From contig NZ_JACCBD010000001.1 of the NCBI RefSeq assembly GCF_013409595.1, forward strand, positions 2,046,001 to 2,110,000: a stretch of 64,000 nucleotides of DNA, in the 5' to 3' direction. The position numbers and the translations under genes are program-made. The notes beneath the pieces were generated by a model. It searched no databases. It had not been told where the DNA came from and saw only the letters and a list, made by a program, of their open reading frames with translations. This stretch comes from Leucobacter aridicollis (lineage in GTDB: Bacteria; Actinomycetota; Actinomycetes; Actinomycetales; Microbacteriaceae). Positions 52,495-61,613 of the stretch are shown here, in pieces. Within the stretch, counting starts at the first letter, position 1. Every line of letters begins with the position of its first letter.

Positions 52495-52524
52495 TTGGCA
52501 ACGCACTATCCCCTGGGCTATGCT
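52495..52524 (+). promoter_or_regulatory. tRNA-His promoter
   Basis: -35 TTGGCA (52495-52500), 18-nt spacer, -10 TATGCT (52519-52524); the tRNA begins 39 bp later. Confidence 0.75.
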
Positions 52525-52563
52525 GATCAGGTTGCCAAGTGAGCTCGCTCACTCGGACGCATG

Positions 52564-52639
52564 GTGGCTATAGCTCAGTTGGTAGAGCACCGGCTTGTGG
52601 TGCCGGTGGTCGCGGGTTCAAGTCCCGTTAGCCACCCCA
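52564..52639 (+). tRNA. tRNA-His (anticodon GTG)
   Basis: Acceptor GTGGCTA pairs with TAGCCAC; anticodon loop CTTGTGG; T arm GCGGGTTCAAGTCCCGT; CCA is encoded. A G at 52563 supplies the G-1 needed for histidine identity, opposite discriminator C. Confidence 0.96.
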
Positions 52640-52645
52640 CGCAGT

Positions 52646-52692
52646 ACTGAGGCCCGCAGCCCGAGGAATTCTCCCGGGATGCGGGCCTCAGT
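52646..52692 (+). terminator. Rho-independent terminator of tRNA-His
   Basis: ACTGAGGCCCGCA pairs with TGCGGGCCTCAGT (13 bp); an inner CCCGAG/CTCCCGGG-like pairing stacks on it; CGTTTTC follows. Confidence 0.8.
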
Positions 52693-52740
52693 CGTTTTCA
52701 CAAGCCGGAGGCCGCTGCCGCGCGCGCCACCAATTCCTCT

Positions 52741-52810
52741 CCCACCCAAATTTTCCTACCCAGCTCACTTAGCTGGGTAATTTGGGGCAGAGGGGAAAGT
52801 TTGAGGCGGG
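52741..52810. repeat. AT-rich imperfect hairpin (H4)
   Basis: Inner stem ACCCAGCT / AGCTGGGT with a 5-nt loop, extended by CCCAAATT / AATTTGGG with a 5-nt bulge; an outer imperfect stem (CCCACCCAAATTTTCC against GGAAAGTTTGAGGCGGG) also forms. Between the tRNA-His terminator and the PIG-L promoter. Confidence 0.7.
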
Positions 52811-52815
52811 AGGGA

Positions 52816-52821
52816 TAGGCT
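52816..52821 (+). promoter_or_regulatory. -10 element, probable leaderless start of the PIG-L gene
   Basis: TAGGCT, 6 nt, ATG at 52828. Confidence 0.5.
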
Positions 52822-52827
52822 CAGGCC

Positions 52828-53547
52828 ATGACTACCCTGGAGCGTTTCGACCCGACCGGCATTCAGCGCGTGCTCTGCATCGTCGCGCACCCCGATGACA
52901 TGGAGTACGGCGGGTCCGCTGCCGTCGCCGAATGGACGGCACAGGGCATCGAGGTCTCCTACCTCCTCCTCACCGCTGGCGAGGCGGGGATGCGAGGCGT
53001 CGCCCCCGAGGTCGCCGGGCCGCTCCGCGCGGCAGAGCAGCGAGCCGCCTGCGACGTGGTCGGCGTGACGGACCTCACGATCCTTGATCTCCCGGACGGC
53101 CTTGTCGAGCATTCGATTGAGACGCGCCGCCGCATCGCCCACGCGATCCGGCAGGCCCGCCCCGACGCGATCTTCACGATGACCTGGGACCTCGAAGCTG
53201 GCTGGGGCCTCAACCACGCCGACCACCGGGCGACCGGCCTCGCCGTCGTCGACGCGATTCGTGACGCTGACAACCCGTGGCTGTTCCGCGAGCAGCTCAC
53301 CGACGGCCTCACTGAGTGGAAGACGACCTGGCTGCTCGCGACCGCGCATCGCCCCGACCACGCCATCGAGGTGTCGGAGCGGGCGCTCGAGCTCGGGATC
53401 GCGTCGCTCGCGGCCCACCGGGAGTACCTCGAGGCGCTGCCGGATCACCCGACGCCGCACGACCTCGTCACCGGCGTACTCACCGGCGGCGGCGAGCAGG
53501 CGGGGCTGCCGTTCGCGCTCCCCGTGCACGCCTACCGCATGGGATAG
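52828..53547 (+). CDS. PIG-L (LmbE)-family deacetylase
   Basis: Zinc-dependent N-acetyl-sugar deacetylase family (239 aa), the group of MshB/Mca in mycothiol metabolism. The zinc motif AHPDDMEYGG at residues 20-29 and the later NHADHRATG supply the ligands. Short for MshB (~300 aa) and more like BshB-type LmbE proteins. Substrate not certain. Confidence 0.85.
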   Translation: MTTLERFDPTGIQRVLCIVAHPDDMEYGGSAAVAEWTAQGIEVSYLLLTAGEAGMRGVAPEVAGPLRAAEQRAACDVVGVTDLTILDLPDGLVEHSIETRRRIAHAIRQARPDAIFTMTWDLEAGWGLNHADHRATGLAVVDAIRDADNPWLFREQLTDGLTEWKTTWLLATAHRPDHAIEVSERALELGIASLAAHREYLEALPDHPTPHDLVTGVLTGGGEQAGLPFALPVHAYRMG

Positions 53548-53623
53548 TCAGGATCGGGCATCGGGCGCCCCGTCCGCGTCAACGAATACCGCCGTTGTTG
53601 AGGCGCAGTTCGAACTGAGCCGC

Positions 53624-53629
53624 TAGGGT
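53624..53629 (+). promoter_or_regulatory. -10 element, probable leaderless start of the zincin-clpS operon
   Basis: TAGGGT, 6 nt, ATG at 53636. Confidence 0.45.
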
Positions 53630-53635
53630 GAGAAT

Positions 53636-53983
53636 ATGCTCGATGTGTCACGCGATGAGTTTGAGGCGCTGGTCTCAGACGGCCTTGACACGCTTCCCGA
53701 CGAGATGCTCGATGAGCTCGACAACGTCATCTTTTTGGTCGAGGACAAGCCGGAGGACGGGGCCGATACGCTCGGCGTCTACGAGGGGTTTTCGCTCGCC
53801 GAGCGCGAGGCGTACGGCTTCGGCGAGGAGCCGGATCGGATCACCCTCTTCCGGCTCAACCTTCTCGCACACTGTGAGGATCACGACGAGCTCGTCAAGG
53901 AGATCCGAGTCACGCTCGTCCACGAGGTCGCCCATTTTCTGGGGCTCACCGAGGAACGCATTCACGAGTTGGGGTGGGGATGA
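53636..53983 (+). CDS. Metallopeptidase-family (zincin, DUF1025-like) protein
   Basis: Minimal zincin (115 aa). The zinc motif HEVAHFLGL is at residues ~99-107, close to the end; VEDKPEDGADTLGVYEG and ITLFRLNL are conserved in the family. Activity is not proven for this group. Overlaps clpS by ATGA, so it may work with the proteolysis machinery. Confidence 0.85.
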   Translation: MLDVSRDEFEALVSDGLDTLPDEMLDELDNVIFLVEDKPEDGADTLGVYEGFSLAEREAYGFGEEPDRITLFRLNLLAHCEDHDELVKEIRVTLVHEVAHFLGLTEERIHELGWG

Positions 53984-54288
53984 TGACTGACCACGCGCCC
54001 GGAGCCAGGCAGAGCCCGCTCGACGAGGGCGCGGTCGCGGTCGCCCCGGCGAAGCCGTGGCGGACGGTCGTATGGGACGACCCGGTCAATCTGATGTCCT
54101 ACGTAAGTTTCGTCTTTCGCTCGTACTTCGGGTTCACGCCCGAGCGCGCCGATGAGCTCATGCTGCGCGTCCACAGCGTCGGCCGGGCAGTCGTTGCGGA
54201 GGGATCCAGGGAGGCGATGGAGCTGCACGTCGAGGCGATGCACGGCTACGGCCTGTGGGCGACAGCGGAGCCGGAGGATCAGTCATGA
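53980..54288 (+). CDS. clpS: ATP-dependent Clp protease adaptor ClpS
   Basis: N-end-rule adaptor (102 aa) passing substrates to ClpAP/ClpCP. After a disordered N-terminus, WRTVVWDDPVNLMSYVSFVF and the VHSVGRAVVAEGSREAMELHVEAMHGYGLWA core (read in parts) are canonical; the DD/NL residues bind N-degrons. Overlaps upstream and downstream genes by ATGA. Confidence 0.95.
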   Translation: MMTDHAPGARQSPLDEGAVAVAPAKPWRTVVWDDPVNLMSYVSFVFRSYFGFTPERADELMLRVHSVGRAVVAEGSREAMELHVEAMHGYGLWATAEPEDQS

Positions 54289-54905
54289 GGCTCCAGCCTG
54301 GCGACGGCGGCGTCGCGATCCTGTTCGCGCCCGAGGAGGCAGGCGTGCTCAAGCAGCTCGTCACCCAGCTCGTGATGCTGCTGCAGAGTCACAGCGGGAC
54401 GCCGCTCGATCCTGATCCGCTGTTCGCGAGCCTCGAGATCGGCGGCTCCGATGAGCGCCCAACGGACCCGGCCCTCGCGCGGCTCTTCCCCAACGCGTTC
54501 GCTGACGAGGACGACGCGGCGCAGTTCCGGCAGGTCACCGAGCAGGGACTCATCAACCGGAAGCTGCAGGACGCCCAGCTCGTCATGGGTGATCTCGACG
54601 ACGGCTCCGGCGAGGAGGGCGGCGGTCTCGACGCCGACCCGTTCGACGACCTCGTGGACGACGTCGACGTCGACAGCGGCAACCCGATCTCGGTGAACAT
54701 CACGCAGGACTCATTCCTCGCGTGGGCGCGGACGATCACCGCGCTGCGACTCGCGATGGCGGCGCGCATCGGGCTCGAACGCGAGGAGGACTACGACCGC
54801 CTCATCGACGAGGATGCGACGCGCGGGACCGTGCTCGTCTACGACTGGCTCGCGGCGCTGCTTGAGGCCGTGCTCGCGCTGTCCGCAGTCCAAAGCGAGG
54901 ACTAA
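54285..54905 (+). CDS. DUF2017-family protein
   Basis: Acidic soluble protein (206 aa) of the DUF2017 family, almost always next to clpS in actinobacteria. FAPEEAGVLKQLVTQLVMLL, RLFPNAFADEDDAAQFR and the C-terminal LVYDWLAALLEAVL are its marks; a Gly/Asp-rich loop lies near 115-145. Function unknown, probably linked to ClpS. Confidence 0.88.
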   Translation: MRLQPGDGGVAILFAPEEAGVLKQLVTQLVMLLQSHSGTPLDPDPLFASLEIGGSDERPTDPALARLFPNAFADEDDAAQFRQVTEQGLINRKLQDAQLVMGDLDDGSGEEGGGLDADPFDDLVDDVDVDSGNPISVNITQDSFLAWARTITALRLAMAARIGLEREEDYDRLIDEDATRGTVLVYDWLAALLEAVLALSAVQSED

Positions 54906-54943
54906 CCCGCCGGTACCCGCCCGAGCGGGCAGTGCGGACCCCC

Positions 54944-56170
54944 CTACCCCGGGTCCTGCAGCGACCGGTGATCGACGACGTCGCCGCGGCCGCCGAGGAG
55001 CCGCGCCGACGTCAGCCCCGCCGCCCCGAACTTGCCGCGCACCTCGTCGACCGCGGAGTCGAGCGCGCGCCACTGCTCGTCGTCGTCCCAGAGCGCCTGG
55101 CCCTCGCTGCCAGCCGGGATGAGCTGCTCGGCGCGCACGCCGATGAGCCGGACGGGCCGCGGCGGCCGGCCGCCCGGCGCGAGCGCGGCGAACAGCTCGC
55201 GCGCGGTGCGGTAGACGCGCTGCGTGGCGTTAGTGGGTTCCTGCAGCGTCCGCGAGCGGGTCACCGTTTCGAATGTGTCCCACCGCACCTTGATCGCGAT
55301 CGTGCGGGCCTCGAGTCCGGCGTCGCGCAGGCGTTCGGAGGTGCGCGTCGAGAGCCGGAGCAGCTCGCGCTCCAGCTCCCCGGTGTCGGCGACGTCGACC
55401 GCGAACGTCTCTTCGTGCCCGATGCTCTTCTCCACCCGCGTCGTCTCAACATCGCGAGCGTCGCGCCCATTCGCCAGGTCATGGAGACGCTCGGCGCTCG
55501 CGTTTCCGACGATCTGCCGGAGCGACGCGAGTGGCTCACGCGCGAGATCGCCGACGGTGTGGATTGCGCGCGTCTTCAGCGCCCGCTCCGTCGCCGCCCC
55601 GACTCCCCACATCGCCTTGATCGGCAGCGGCTGCAGGAACTCGAGGGTGCGCGCGGGCGGAATCTCGAGGATGCCCTCGGGCTTCGCGCGCTGCGACGCG
55701 AGCTTCGCGACGAACTTCGTGCCGGCAAGCCCAACGGAGAGTGGCAGCCGCGTCTCCTGGAAGACCCGCTCCTTGATCTGCCTGGCGATCTCGATCGGCT
55801 GCCCGAACAGCCCGACGGAGCCCGCGACGTCGAGGAAGGCCTCATCGATGCTGAGCGGTTCGACGAGCGGCGTGAACTCCCTGAATATCCCCATGACCGC
55901 CCGGGACGCGACACGGTACTTCTCGAACACCGGCGTGACGAACACAATCTGCGGGCAGAGCTGGCGCGCCCGGGCGATGGGCATGGCCGAGCGCACACCG
56001 AACTTCCGCGCCTCGTAGCTCGCGCTCGAGACCACGGAGCGGGAGGTGTCGTGGGCCGCCGCGACTGGCAACCCGCGCAGCTCGGGTCGGTCGAGCAGCT
56101 CGACGGACACGAAGAACGCGTCCATGTCGACGTGCAAGATCGACGCCGTCTCCCTCAGTGCTGCGCTCAC
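54944..56170 (-). CDS. dinB: DNA polymerase IV
   Basis: Y-family translesion polymerase (408 aa). Catalytic acidic residues in HVDMDAFFVSVE and LSIDEAFLDV; the Tyr/Ala steric gate region, the RVASRAVM segment, the helix-hairpin-helix and little finger (KSIGHEETF) are complete. No C-terminal beta-clamp QLxLF peptide is obvious. GTG start with GAGGGGT directly before it. Confidence 0.93.
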   Translation of the reverse strand: MSAALRETASILHVDMDAFFVSVELLDRPELRGLPVAAAHDTSRSVVSSASYEARKFGVRSAMPIARARQLCPQIVFVTPVFEKYRVASRAVMGIFREFTPLVEPLSIDEAFLDVAGSVGLFGQPIEIARQIKERVFQETRLPLSVGLAGTKFVAKLASQRAKPEGILEIPPARTLEFLQPLPIKAMWGVGAATERALKTRAIHTVGDLAREPLASLRQIVGNASAERLHDLANGRDARDVETTRVEKSIGHEETFAVDVADTGELERELLRLSTRTSERLRDAGLEARTIAIKVRWDTFETVTRSRTLQEPTNATQRVYRTARELFAALAPGGRPPRPVRLIGVRAEQLIPAGSEGQALWDDDEQWRALDSAVDEVRGKFGAAGLTSARLLGGRGDVVDHRSLQDPG

Positions 56171-56274
56171 CCCTCAATCACACCACATACGACTGACACG
56201 CGCCGCGGCGCGCCGGGTCAGCCGCCGGGCCCGGCGCGCCGAGATAGCCGCCGGGTTCGTCACGCCGAGCACCC

Positions 56275-57240
56275 CTAGGAGGCGCTCAGTACGAGCCGCG
56301 CGAGCGTCTCGTCCACCACGACGTCCGTGATCAGCCCCGCGGCGAGCGCGCCCCGGAGCGAGTCCCGCTTCGTCGCACCGGAGACGACGCAGATGCGCTG
56401 CGGCGCCCGGCGCACGATCTCGAACGACGGGCCGCTCGATCGATCGTTGATCGGGATCCCGTCCGCGCTGCCGTCGAGCCTGTAGAAGCGACTCGCGCAG
56501 TCGCCAACAACCCCCTCGGAGGCGAGCTGGTTGAGGTCCTCGGCCCCCAGGTACCCGCCAGAGTAGATGTGCGAGCGGGGATCGCCGATGCGCGAGCCGA
56601 GTCCGAAGACGAACAGGTTCGCCGCGGCCTGCATGTCGAGCACGCGCGATACCGAGCGCTCGCGCCAGAGGGCCTCGCGCGTCAGCGGGTCGTCGAAGAT
56701 CGCGGGCACAGGAAGCTGGAAGACCTCGGCCGAGAGCCGCTCTGCGAAGCCCCCGAGCAGCTCCGCGGTGTACTGGACGCCGGTGGAGTAGACGTTGGCC
56801 GCGCCGTTCATCTGCACGAGCTGCACGCCGGGCTTCGCGCTCGCGGGGAGGAACCTAGCGACCTCGCTCATCGTCGAGCCCCAGGCGAGCCCGACGATCG
56901 AGCGCGGTTTCACACGCGCCGAGATGATGTGGGCCGCGGCCTGCGCGGTGCGCTCGAGCTGTTCCGCTTCCGAGAGCTTGGCCGGCACCGGCACGACGTG
57001 CGCGGCGACACCGAACTGGTCAGAGAACCGCTGCTCGACGCGCGAGCGCGCCTCCTGCGGCGAGTGGATCCGGATCTCGACGAGGCCGGCTTCCTTCGCG
57101 TACGAGAGGAGCCGGGAGACCGAGGAGCGGGAGACGCCGAGCTCGGTCGCGATCGCGCCCATCGTGTAGTCCTGCCGGTAGTACAGGTGCGCCGCCGCGA
57201 GCGCCTCGCGCATTTTCACAGCTTTTCGATTCTCTGGCAC
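56275..57240 (-). CDS. SorC/DeoR-type sugar-binding transcriptional regulator
   Basis: Regulator (321 aa) with a helix-turn-helix at residues ~25-50 (MGAIATELGVSRSSVSRLLSYAKEAG) and a SorC-type effector domain from ~60 (GLAWGSTMSEVARFLP, SGATKRDSLRGALAAGLI). Divergent from glpD, so probably controls the glycerol genes, with glycerol-3-phosphate or a related phosphate as likely effector. GTG 57240 has GGGGGA 6-7 nt upstream. Glp control by a SorC-type protein differs from the GlpR (DeoR) of E. coli. Confidence 0.88.
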   Translation of the reverse strand: MPENRKAVKMREALAAAHLYYRQDYTMGAIATELGVSRSSVSRLLSYAKEAGLVEIRIHSPQEARSRVEQRFSDQFGVAAHVVPVPAKLSEAEQLERTAQAAAHIISARVKPRSIVGLAWGSTMSEVARFLPASAKPGVQLVQMNGAANVYSTGVQYTAELLGGFAERLSAEVFQLPVPAIFDDPLTREALWRERSVSRVLDMQAAANLFVFGLGSRIGDPRSHIYSGGYLGAEDLNQLASEGVVGDCASRFYRLDGSADGIPINDRSSGPSFEIVRRAPQRICVVSGATKRDSLRGALAAGLITDVVVDETLARLVLSAS

Positions 57241-57268
57241 GATGAGTCCCCCGTTCACCCACCAGTTT

Positions 57269-57293
57269 TGCACATATGTGCAGCAGCTTTGCA
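57269..57293. promoter_or_regulatory. Candidate operator of the glp regulator
   Basis: A perfect 14-bp palindrome TGCACATATGTGCA (57269-57282) is followed by a second TTTGCA at 57288-57293. Located in the divergent space, on the -35 side of glpD. Confidence 0.6.
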
Positions 57294-57347
57294 ATTCAGT
57301 TCATCACACGAGCATGCTGATGGGACACCCACAGAAAGGTCTCAGCC

Positions 57348-59069
57348 ATGGATGCCAGCCAGGACTCGCTCCGACCGAATGTTGCCCGTCTGCGCGACCG
57401 GCCGCACGCGGACGTGCTCATCATTGGCGCCGGCATCAATGGCATCGCCACGTTCCGCGATCTCGCGCTCCAGGGCGTCGACGTCGCACTCGTCGAGCGC
57501 GGCGATTTCGTGTCGGGCGCATCCTCGGCCTCGAGCCACATGATCCACGGCGGCATCCGCTACCTCGAGAACGGCGAGTTCCGCCTGGTGCAGGAGTCTG
57601 TCACCGAGCGCAACCGGCTGCTCAAGACCGCGCCACACTACGTGCGCCCGCTCGAAACGACGATCCCGATCTTCTCGACGTTCTCCGGGATCCTCTCCGC
57701 CCCGTTCCGCCTGCTCGTCACCCACGGCCGCGGGAAGCCGCGCGAGCGCGGCGCCGCCCTCATCAAGATGGGCCTCATGATGTACGACACGTTCTCGCGC
57801 GACGGCGGGCAGGTGCCGCGGCACCGCTTCCACGGCAAGAAGAAGTCGCTCGCGGAGCTCCCCGCGATGAACTCGGACATCAAATACACGGCGACGTACT
57901 ATGACGCGTCGATGCACGATCCCGAGCGGCTCGCGCTCGACGTGCTTCGCGACGGCGAGCTCGCAGGCGGCGACAACGCCCGCGCGGCGAACTACCTCAG
58001 CGCAAGCGGCATGGGAGCGTCGGGGGTCACCCTGCGCGATGAGACAACCGGGGAGAGCTTCGAGTTCTCCGCACAGGTCGTCCTCAACACGAGCGGACCG
58101 TGGACGGACCTCACGAACGGCGCGCTCGGTGAGCGCACGCAGTTCATGGGCGGCACCAAGGGATCGCACGTCGTCCTCGATCACCCGGAGCTGCTGGCCG
58201 CGACCGGAGGCCGGGAGATCTTCTTCGAGCACTCGGACGGCCGTATCGTGCTCATCTACCCGCTCAAGGGCCGCGTGCTCGTCGGGACGACAGACATCGA
58301 CGCCGACCCGTCGAAGCCCGTGGTCTGCACCGACGACGAGGTCGACTACTTCTTCGATCTCATCGGCCAGGTGTTCCCCACGCTCACCGTCGACCGCTCG
58401 CACATCGTCTACTCGTTCTCCGGGATCCGCCCGCTCCCGCATCACGACGACACCGCCCCCGGCTTCGTCTCGCGCGACTACCGGATCGTGCGCTCCGACG
58501 CGCTCGGCGTCCCCGTGCTCAGCCTGGTCGGCGGCAAGTGGACGACGTTCCGGGCGCTCGCCGAGCACCTCGCGAACGACACGCTCGCGGTCCTCGGCCG
58601 CACGCGCACGGTCAGCACCACGTCGCTCACGATCGGCGGCGGTTCCGGCTTCCCCGCCGACACGAACGCCCGCCTCCGCTGGCTCGCCGAGCAGGCCGAC
58701 GGTCGCGACGCGCGCCGAGTCGAGACGCTCCTCGAGCGCTACGGCACCCGCGCGACCGAGATCATCGAGGCCACGCCCGAGCAGGATCCGGAGCTTGCCG
58801 ACCTCGCCGGCTACACCGCGGCCGAGCTCGCACACCTCGCCGAGACCGAGCAGGTCGTGCACCTCGACGACCTGCTGCTGCGCCGCACCTCCATCGCGTT
58901 CGTCGGCGGGCTCACCGAGGCCCGTGTCCGCGCAGCCGCCGACGCGGTCGCGACAGCCGTCGGCTGGGACGAGGCCAGAAAGACTACGGAAGTAGAACGG
59001 TTCGTCGCGCTCATGCGCGACGCTCACCGGATCGATATCGCAAAGGGGGGAACCTTTACCGCCGGCTGA
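57348..59069 (+). CDS. glpD: Aerobic glycerol-3-phosphate dehydrogenase
   Basis: FAD-dependent membrane-associated enzyme (573 aa) that turns glycerol-3-phosphate into dihydroxyacetone phosphate and passes electrons to quinone. The FAD-binding GAGINGIATFRDLALQG is at residues ~28-44; SSASSHMIHGGIRYLE and the second motif FSGIRPLP are conserved; a C-terminal DAO_C domain closes it. AGAAAGG precedes the ATG. First gene of glpD-glpF-glpK. Confidence 0.95.
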   Translation: MDASQDSLRPNVARLRDRPHADVLIIGAGINGIATFRDLALQGVDVALVERGDFVSGASSASSHMIHGGIRYLENGEFRLVQESVTERNRLLKTAPHYVRPLETTIPIFSTFSGILSAPFRLLVTHGRGKPRERGAALIKMGLMMYDTFSRDGGQVPRHRFHGKKKSLAELPAMNSDIKYTATYYDASMHDPERLALDVLRDGELAGGDNARAANYLSASGMGASGVTLRDETTGESFEFSAQVVLNTSGPWTDLTNGALGERTQFMGGTKGSHVVLDHPELLAATGGREIFFEHSDGRIVLIYPLKGRVLVGTTDIDADPSKPVVCTDDEVDYFFDLIGQVFPTLTVDRSHIVYSFSGIRPLPHHDDTAPGFVSRDYRIVRSDALGVPVLSLVGGKWTTFRALAEHLANDTLAVLGRTRTVSTTSLTIGGGSGFPADTNARLRWLAEQADGRDARRVETLLERYGTRATEIIEATPEQDPELADLAGYTAAELAHLAETEQVVHLDDLLLRRTSIAFVGGLTEARVRAAADAVATAVGWDEARKTTEVERFVALMRDAHRIDIAKGGTFTAG

Positions 59070-59201
59070 GCGACAGCCGGACGCGGCGCGCCCCACACGT
59101 GGCGTGTCCGCACACGTAGTTGCCGTAGGCGCGCGTCCGTGCGCGCTCTCGCGCTTGGGGGTGCACGCGATCGCGCGCGCTCGCAGACTTCTGAAAGGTC
59201 A

Positions 59202-59219
59202 ATGAAGACAAATGAATGA
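59202..59219 (+). other. Five-codon upstream frame overlapping the glpF start
   Basis: ATG at 59202 opens MKTNE and stops at 59217-59219, overlapping the glpF ATG (59212) in another frame, next to AAAGG at 59194. It could couple or limit glpF translation. Confidence 0.3.
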
Positions 59220-59967
59220 GATTAATCTCGGACTGTATTTCCTCTCCGAGTTCGTCGGCACGGGCTTGCTCGTCCTCCTCGGTTGTGGTGTGGTCGCGAA
59301 CGTCGCGCTCGCCAAGACCAAGGGCAACGCCGGCGGATTCCTGATGGTGAACTGGGGCTGGGGCCTCGCGGTGTTCATGGGTGTGCTCGTCTCCGCATAC
59401 TCTGGCGCGATCCTGAACCCTGCCGTTGGCATCGGCCTGCTGCTCGCGGGAACCATCACCGCCCCCATGTTCTTCGTCGCGTTCGCGGCCGAAATGCTCG
59501 GCGCGATCGTCGGCGCGATCCTCTGCTGGGTGAGCTACAAGCAGCACTTCGACGATGAGCCCGAGGCAGCAAACAAGCTCGGCGTGTTCTCGACGGGTCC
59601 CGCCCTGCGCTCGTACGGTTGGAACTTCGTCACCGAGGTCATCGCAACCTTCGTGCTCGTGTTCGTGATCTTCGCGTTCGCGGACTACGGCGACATTGAG
59701 ATCGGCGTGCCCGGCGGCCTCGGGCCGCTAGCAGCGCTCCCGGTCGCGCTCGTCGTCGTCGGTATCGGCGCCTCGCTCGGTGGACCCACCGGCTACGCGA
59801 TCAACCCGGCCCGCGACCTCGGCCCGCGCATCGCCCACGCGATCCTCCCGATCAAGGGGAAGGGTTCGAGCGACTGGGGGTACGCTTGGGTGCCCGTGCT
59901 CGGCCCGCTCGCCGGCGGCGCCCTCGCCGCTGTCGCAGCCCCCGCTCTTCTCGGCCTCGCGGCCTAA
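59212..59967 (+). CDS. glpF: Glycerol uptake facilitator (aquaglyceroporin)
   Basis: MIP-family channel (251 aa) with six helices and two half-helices. Both NPA motifs are kept: LNPAVG in the first half and INPARDLGPR in the second, the latter with the Arg of the selectivity filter. Starts ATG AAT GAG; the ribosome site is unusual (see the short upstream frame). Sits between glpD and glpK. Confidence 0.95.
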   Translation: MNEINLGLYFLSEFVGTGLLVLLGCGVVANVALAKTKGNAGGFLMVNWGWGLAVFMGVLVSAYSGAILNPAVGIGLLLAGTITAPMFFVAFAAEMLGAIVGAILCWVSYKQHFDDEPEAANKLGVFSTGPALRSYGWNFVTEVIATFVLVFVIFAFADYGDIEIGVPGGLGPLAALPVALVVVGIGASLGGPTGYAINPARDLGPRIAHAILPIKGKGSSDWGYAWVPVLGPLAGGALAAVAAPALLGLAA

Positions 59968-59991
59968 GCTCACACGCGAAAGGATGACAAC

Positions 59992-61506
59992 ATGTCTCAG
60001 TACGTAGTCGCTATCGACCAGGGAACCACCTCGACGCGCGCAATCATCTTCGACAAGGCCGGATCGATCATCTCCGTCGGCCAGAAGGAACACGAGCAGA
60101 TCATGCCGCAGGCCGGCTGGGTCGAGCACGACGCCGCCGAGATCTGGCAGAACACGCAGGAGGTCATCGGCATCGCGCTCGGTCGCGCCGACCTCACCCG
60201 CCACGACATCGCATCGATCGGCATCACCAACCAGCGCGAGACCACCGTCGTCTGGAACCGGCACACCGGTGAGCCCGTGTACAACGCCATCGTCTGGCAG
60301 GACACCCGCACACAGGACATCGTCGATCGCCTCGCCGCAGACGGCGGGACCGACAGGTTCAAGGACGTCGTGGGGCTGCCCCTCGCGACCTACTTCTCGG
60401 GGACGAAGATCGCGTGGATCCTCGAGAACGTCGAGGGCGCTCGTGCGGCCGCGGACGCCGGAGACCTGCTCTTCGGCACGACCGACTGCTGGGTGCTCTG
60501 GAACCTGACGGGCGGCCCCGAGGGCGGCGTGCACGCGACCGACGTCACCAACGCGTCGCGCACCCTGTTCATGGATCTCGCAACGCTCGAGTGGCGCGAG
60601 GACATCCTCGAGGCGTTCGGCGTGCCGAAGTCGATGATGCCGGCCATCAAGTCCTCCTCGGAGGTCTACGGCGTCGCCGAGGACTCCTCGCTGCTGCGCG
60701 AGACCCCGATCTCCGGAATTCTTGGCGATCAGCAGGCGGCGACGTTCGGCCAGGCGGCGTTCGAGGCCGGCGAGTCGAAGAACACCTACGGCACCGGCTG
60801 CTTCCTCATCTTCAACACGGGCGAGGACATCGTCCACTCGAAGAACGGCCTGCTCACCACGGTCGGCTACAAGCTCGGCGACGGCCCGACGCACTACGCG
60901 CTCGAGGGGTCGATCGCGGTGACAGGGTCGCTCATCCAGTGGCTGCGCGACCAGCTCGGCATCATCGAGGCGGCCCCCGACGTCGAGGAGCTCTCCGCGA
61001 GCGTGCCCGACAACGGCGGCGTCTACATCGTGCCGGCCTTCTCGGGGCTGTACGCGCCGTACTGGCGGCCGGACGCGCGCGGAGCGATCGTCGGGCTCAC
61101 CCGCTACGCGAACAAGGGGCACATCGCCCGCGCCGCGCTCGAGGCGGTCGCGTTCCAGACCCGCGACGTGCTCGACGCGGTGAACGCCGACGCCGGGGTG
61201 GACCTCACCGAGCTCAAGGTCGACGGCGGCATGGTCGCGAACAACGCGCTCATGCAGTTCCAGGCTGACGTGCTCGGCGTGCCCGTCGTGCGGCCCGTCG
61301 TCGCTGAGACGACCGCGCTCGGCGCGGCCTACGCCGCAGGCCTCGCGGTTGGCTTCTGGAGCGGCCTCGGCGAGCTGTCGGCGAACTGGCAGGAGGATCG
61401 CCGCTGGGAGCCCGCCATGGAGCAGGACGAGCAGGATCGCCAGCTGCGGCTGTGGCGCAAGGCCGTCACGAAGTCGATGGACTGGGTCGACGAGGACGTG
61501 CGCTAG
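59992..61506 (+). CDS. glpK: Glycerol kinase
   Basis: Phosphorylates glycerol with ATP (504 aa). [13 protein letters not shown] at the N-terminus, the GAMP-like nucleotide region, [11 protein letters not shown] and [17 protein letters not shown] are FGGY/GlpK hallmarks. AAAGGATG lies before the ATG, 24 nt after glpF. Last gene of the operon; a strong terminator follows. Confidence 0.97.
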   Translation: MSQYVVAIDQGTTSTRAIIFDKAGSIISVGQKEHEQIMPQAGWVEHDAAEIWQNTQEVIGIALGRADLTRHDIASIGITNQRETTVVWNRHTGEPVYNAIVWQDTRTQDIVDRLAADGGTDRFKDVVGLPLATYFSGTKIAWILENVEGARAAADAGDLLFGTTDCWVLWNLTGGPEGGVHATDVTNASRTLFMDLATLEWREDILEAFGVPKSMMPAIKSSSEVYGVAEDSSLLRETPISGILGDQQAATFGQAAFEAGESKNTYGTGCFLIFNTGEDIVHSKNGLLTTVGYKLGDGPTHYALEGSIAVTGSLIQWLRDQLGIIEAAPDVEELSASVPDNGGVYIVPAFSGLYAPYWRPDARGAIVGLTRYANKGHIARAALEAVAFQTRDVLDAVNADAGVDLTELKVDGGMVANNALMQFQADVLGVPVVRPVVAETTALGAAYAAGLAVGFWSGLGELSANWQEDRRWEPAMEQDEQDRQLRLWRKAVTKSMDWVDEDVR

Positions 61507-61526
61507 CGCCGTCCGGTGACGCCCTG

Positions 61527-61578
61527 TCGGGCCCGCTGCGCGCCGAGAAACGAGTGTTCCGGCGCGAGGCGGGCCCGA
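61527..61578 (+). terminator. Strong terminator after glpK
   Basis: TCGGGCCCGC (61527-61536) pairs with GCGGGCCCGA (61569-61578), extended inside by CGCGCC / GGCGCG, and is followed by TTGCATTTTG. Confidence 0.85.
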
Positions 61579-61613
61579 TTGCATTTTGTATCGCGGTCAT
61601 CGTCCAGCCGGGG

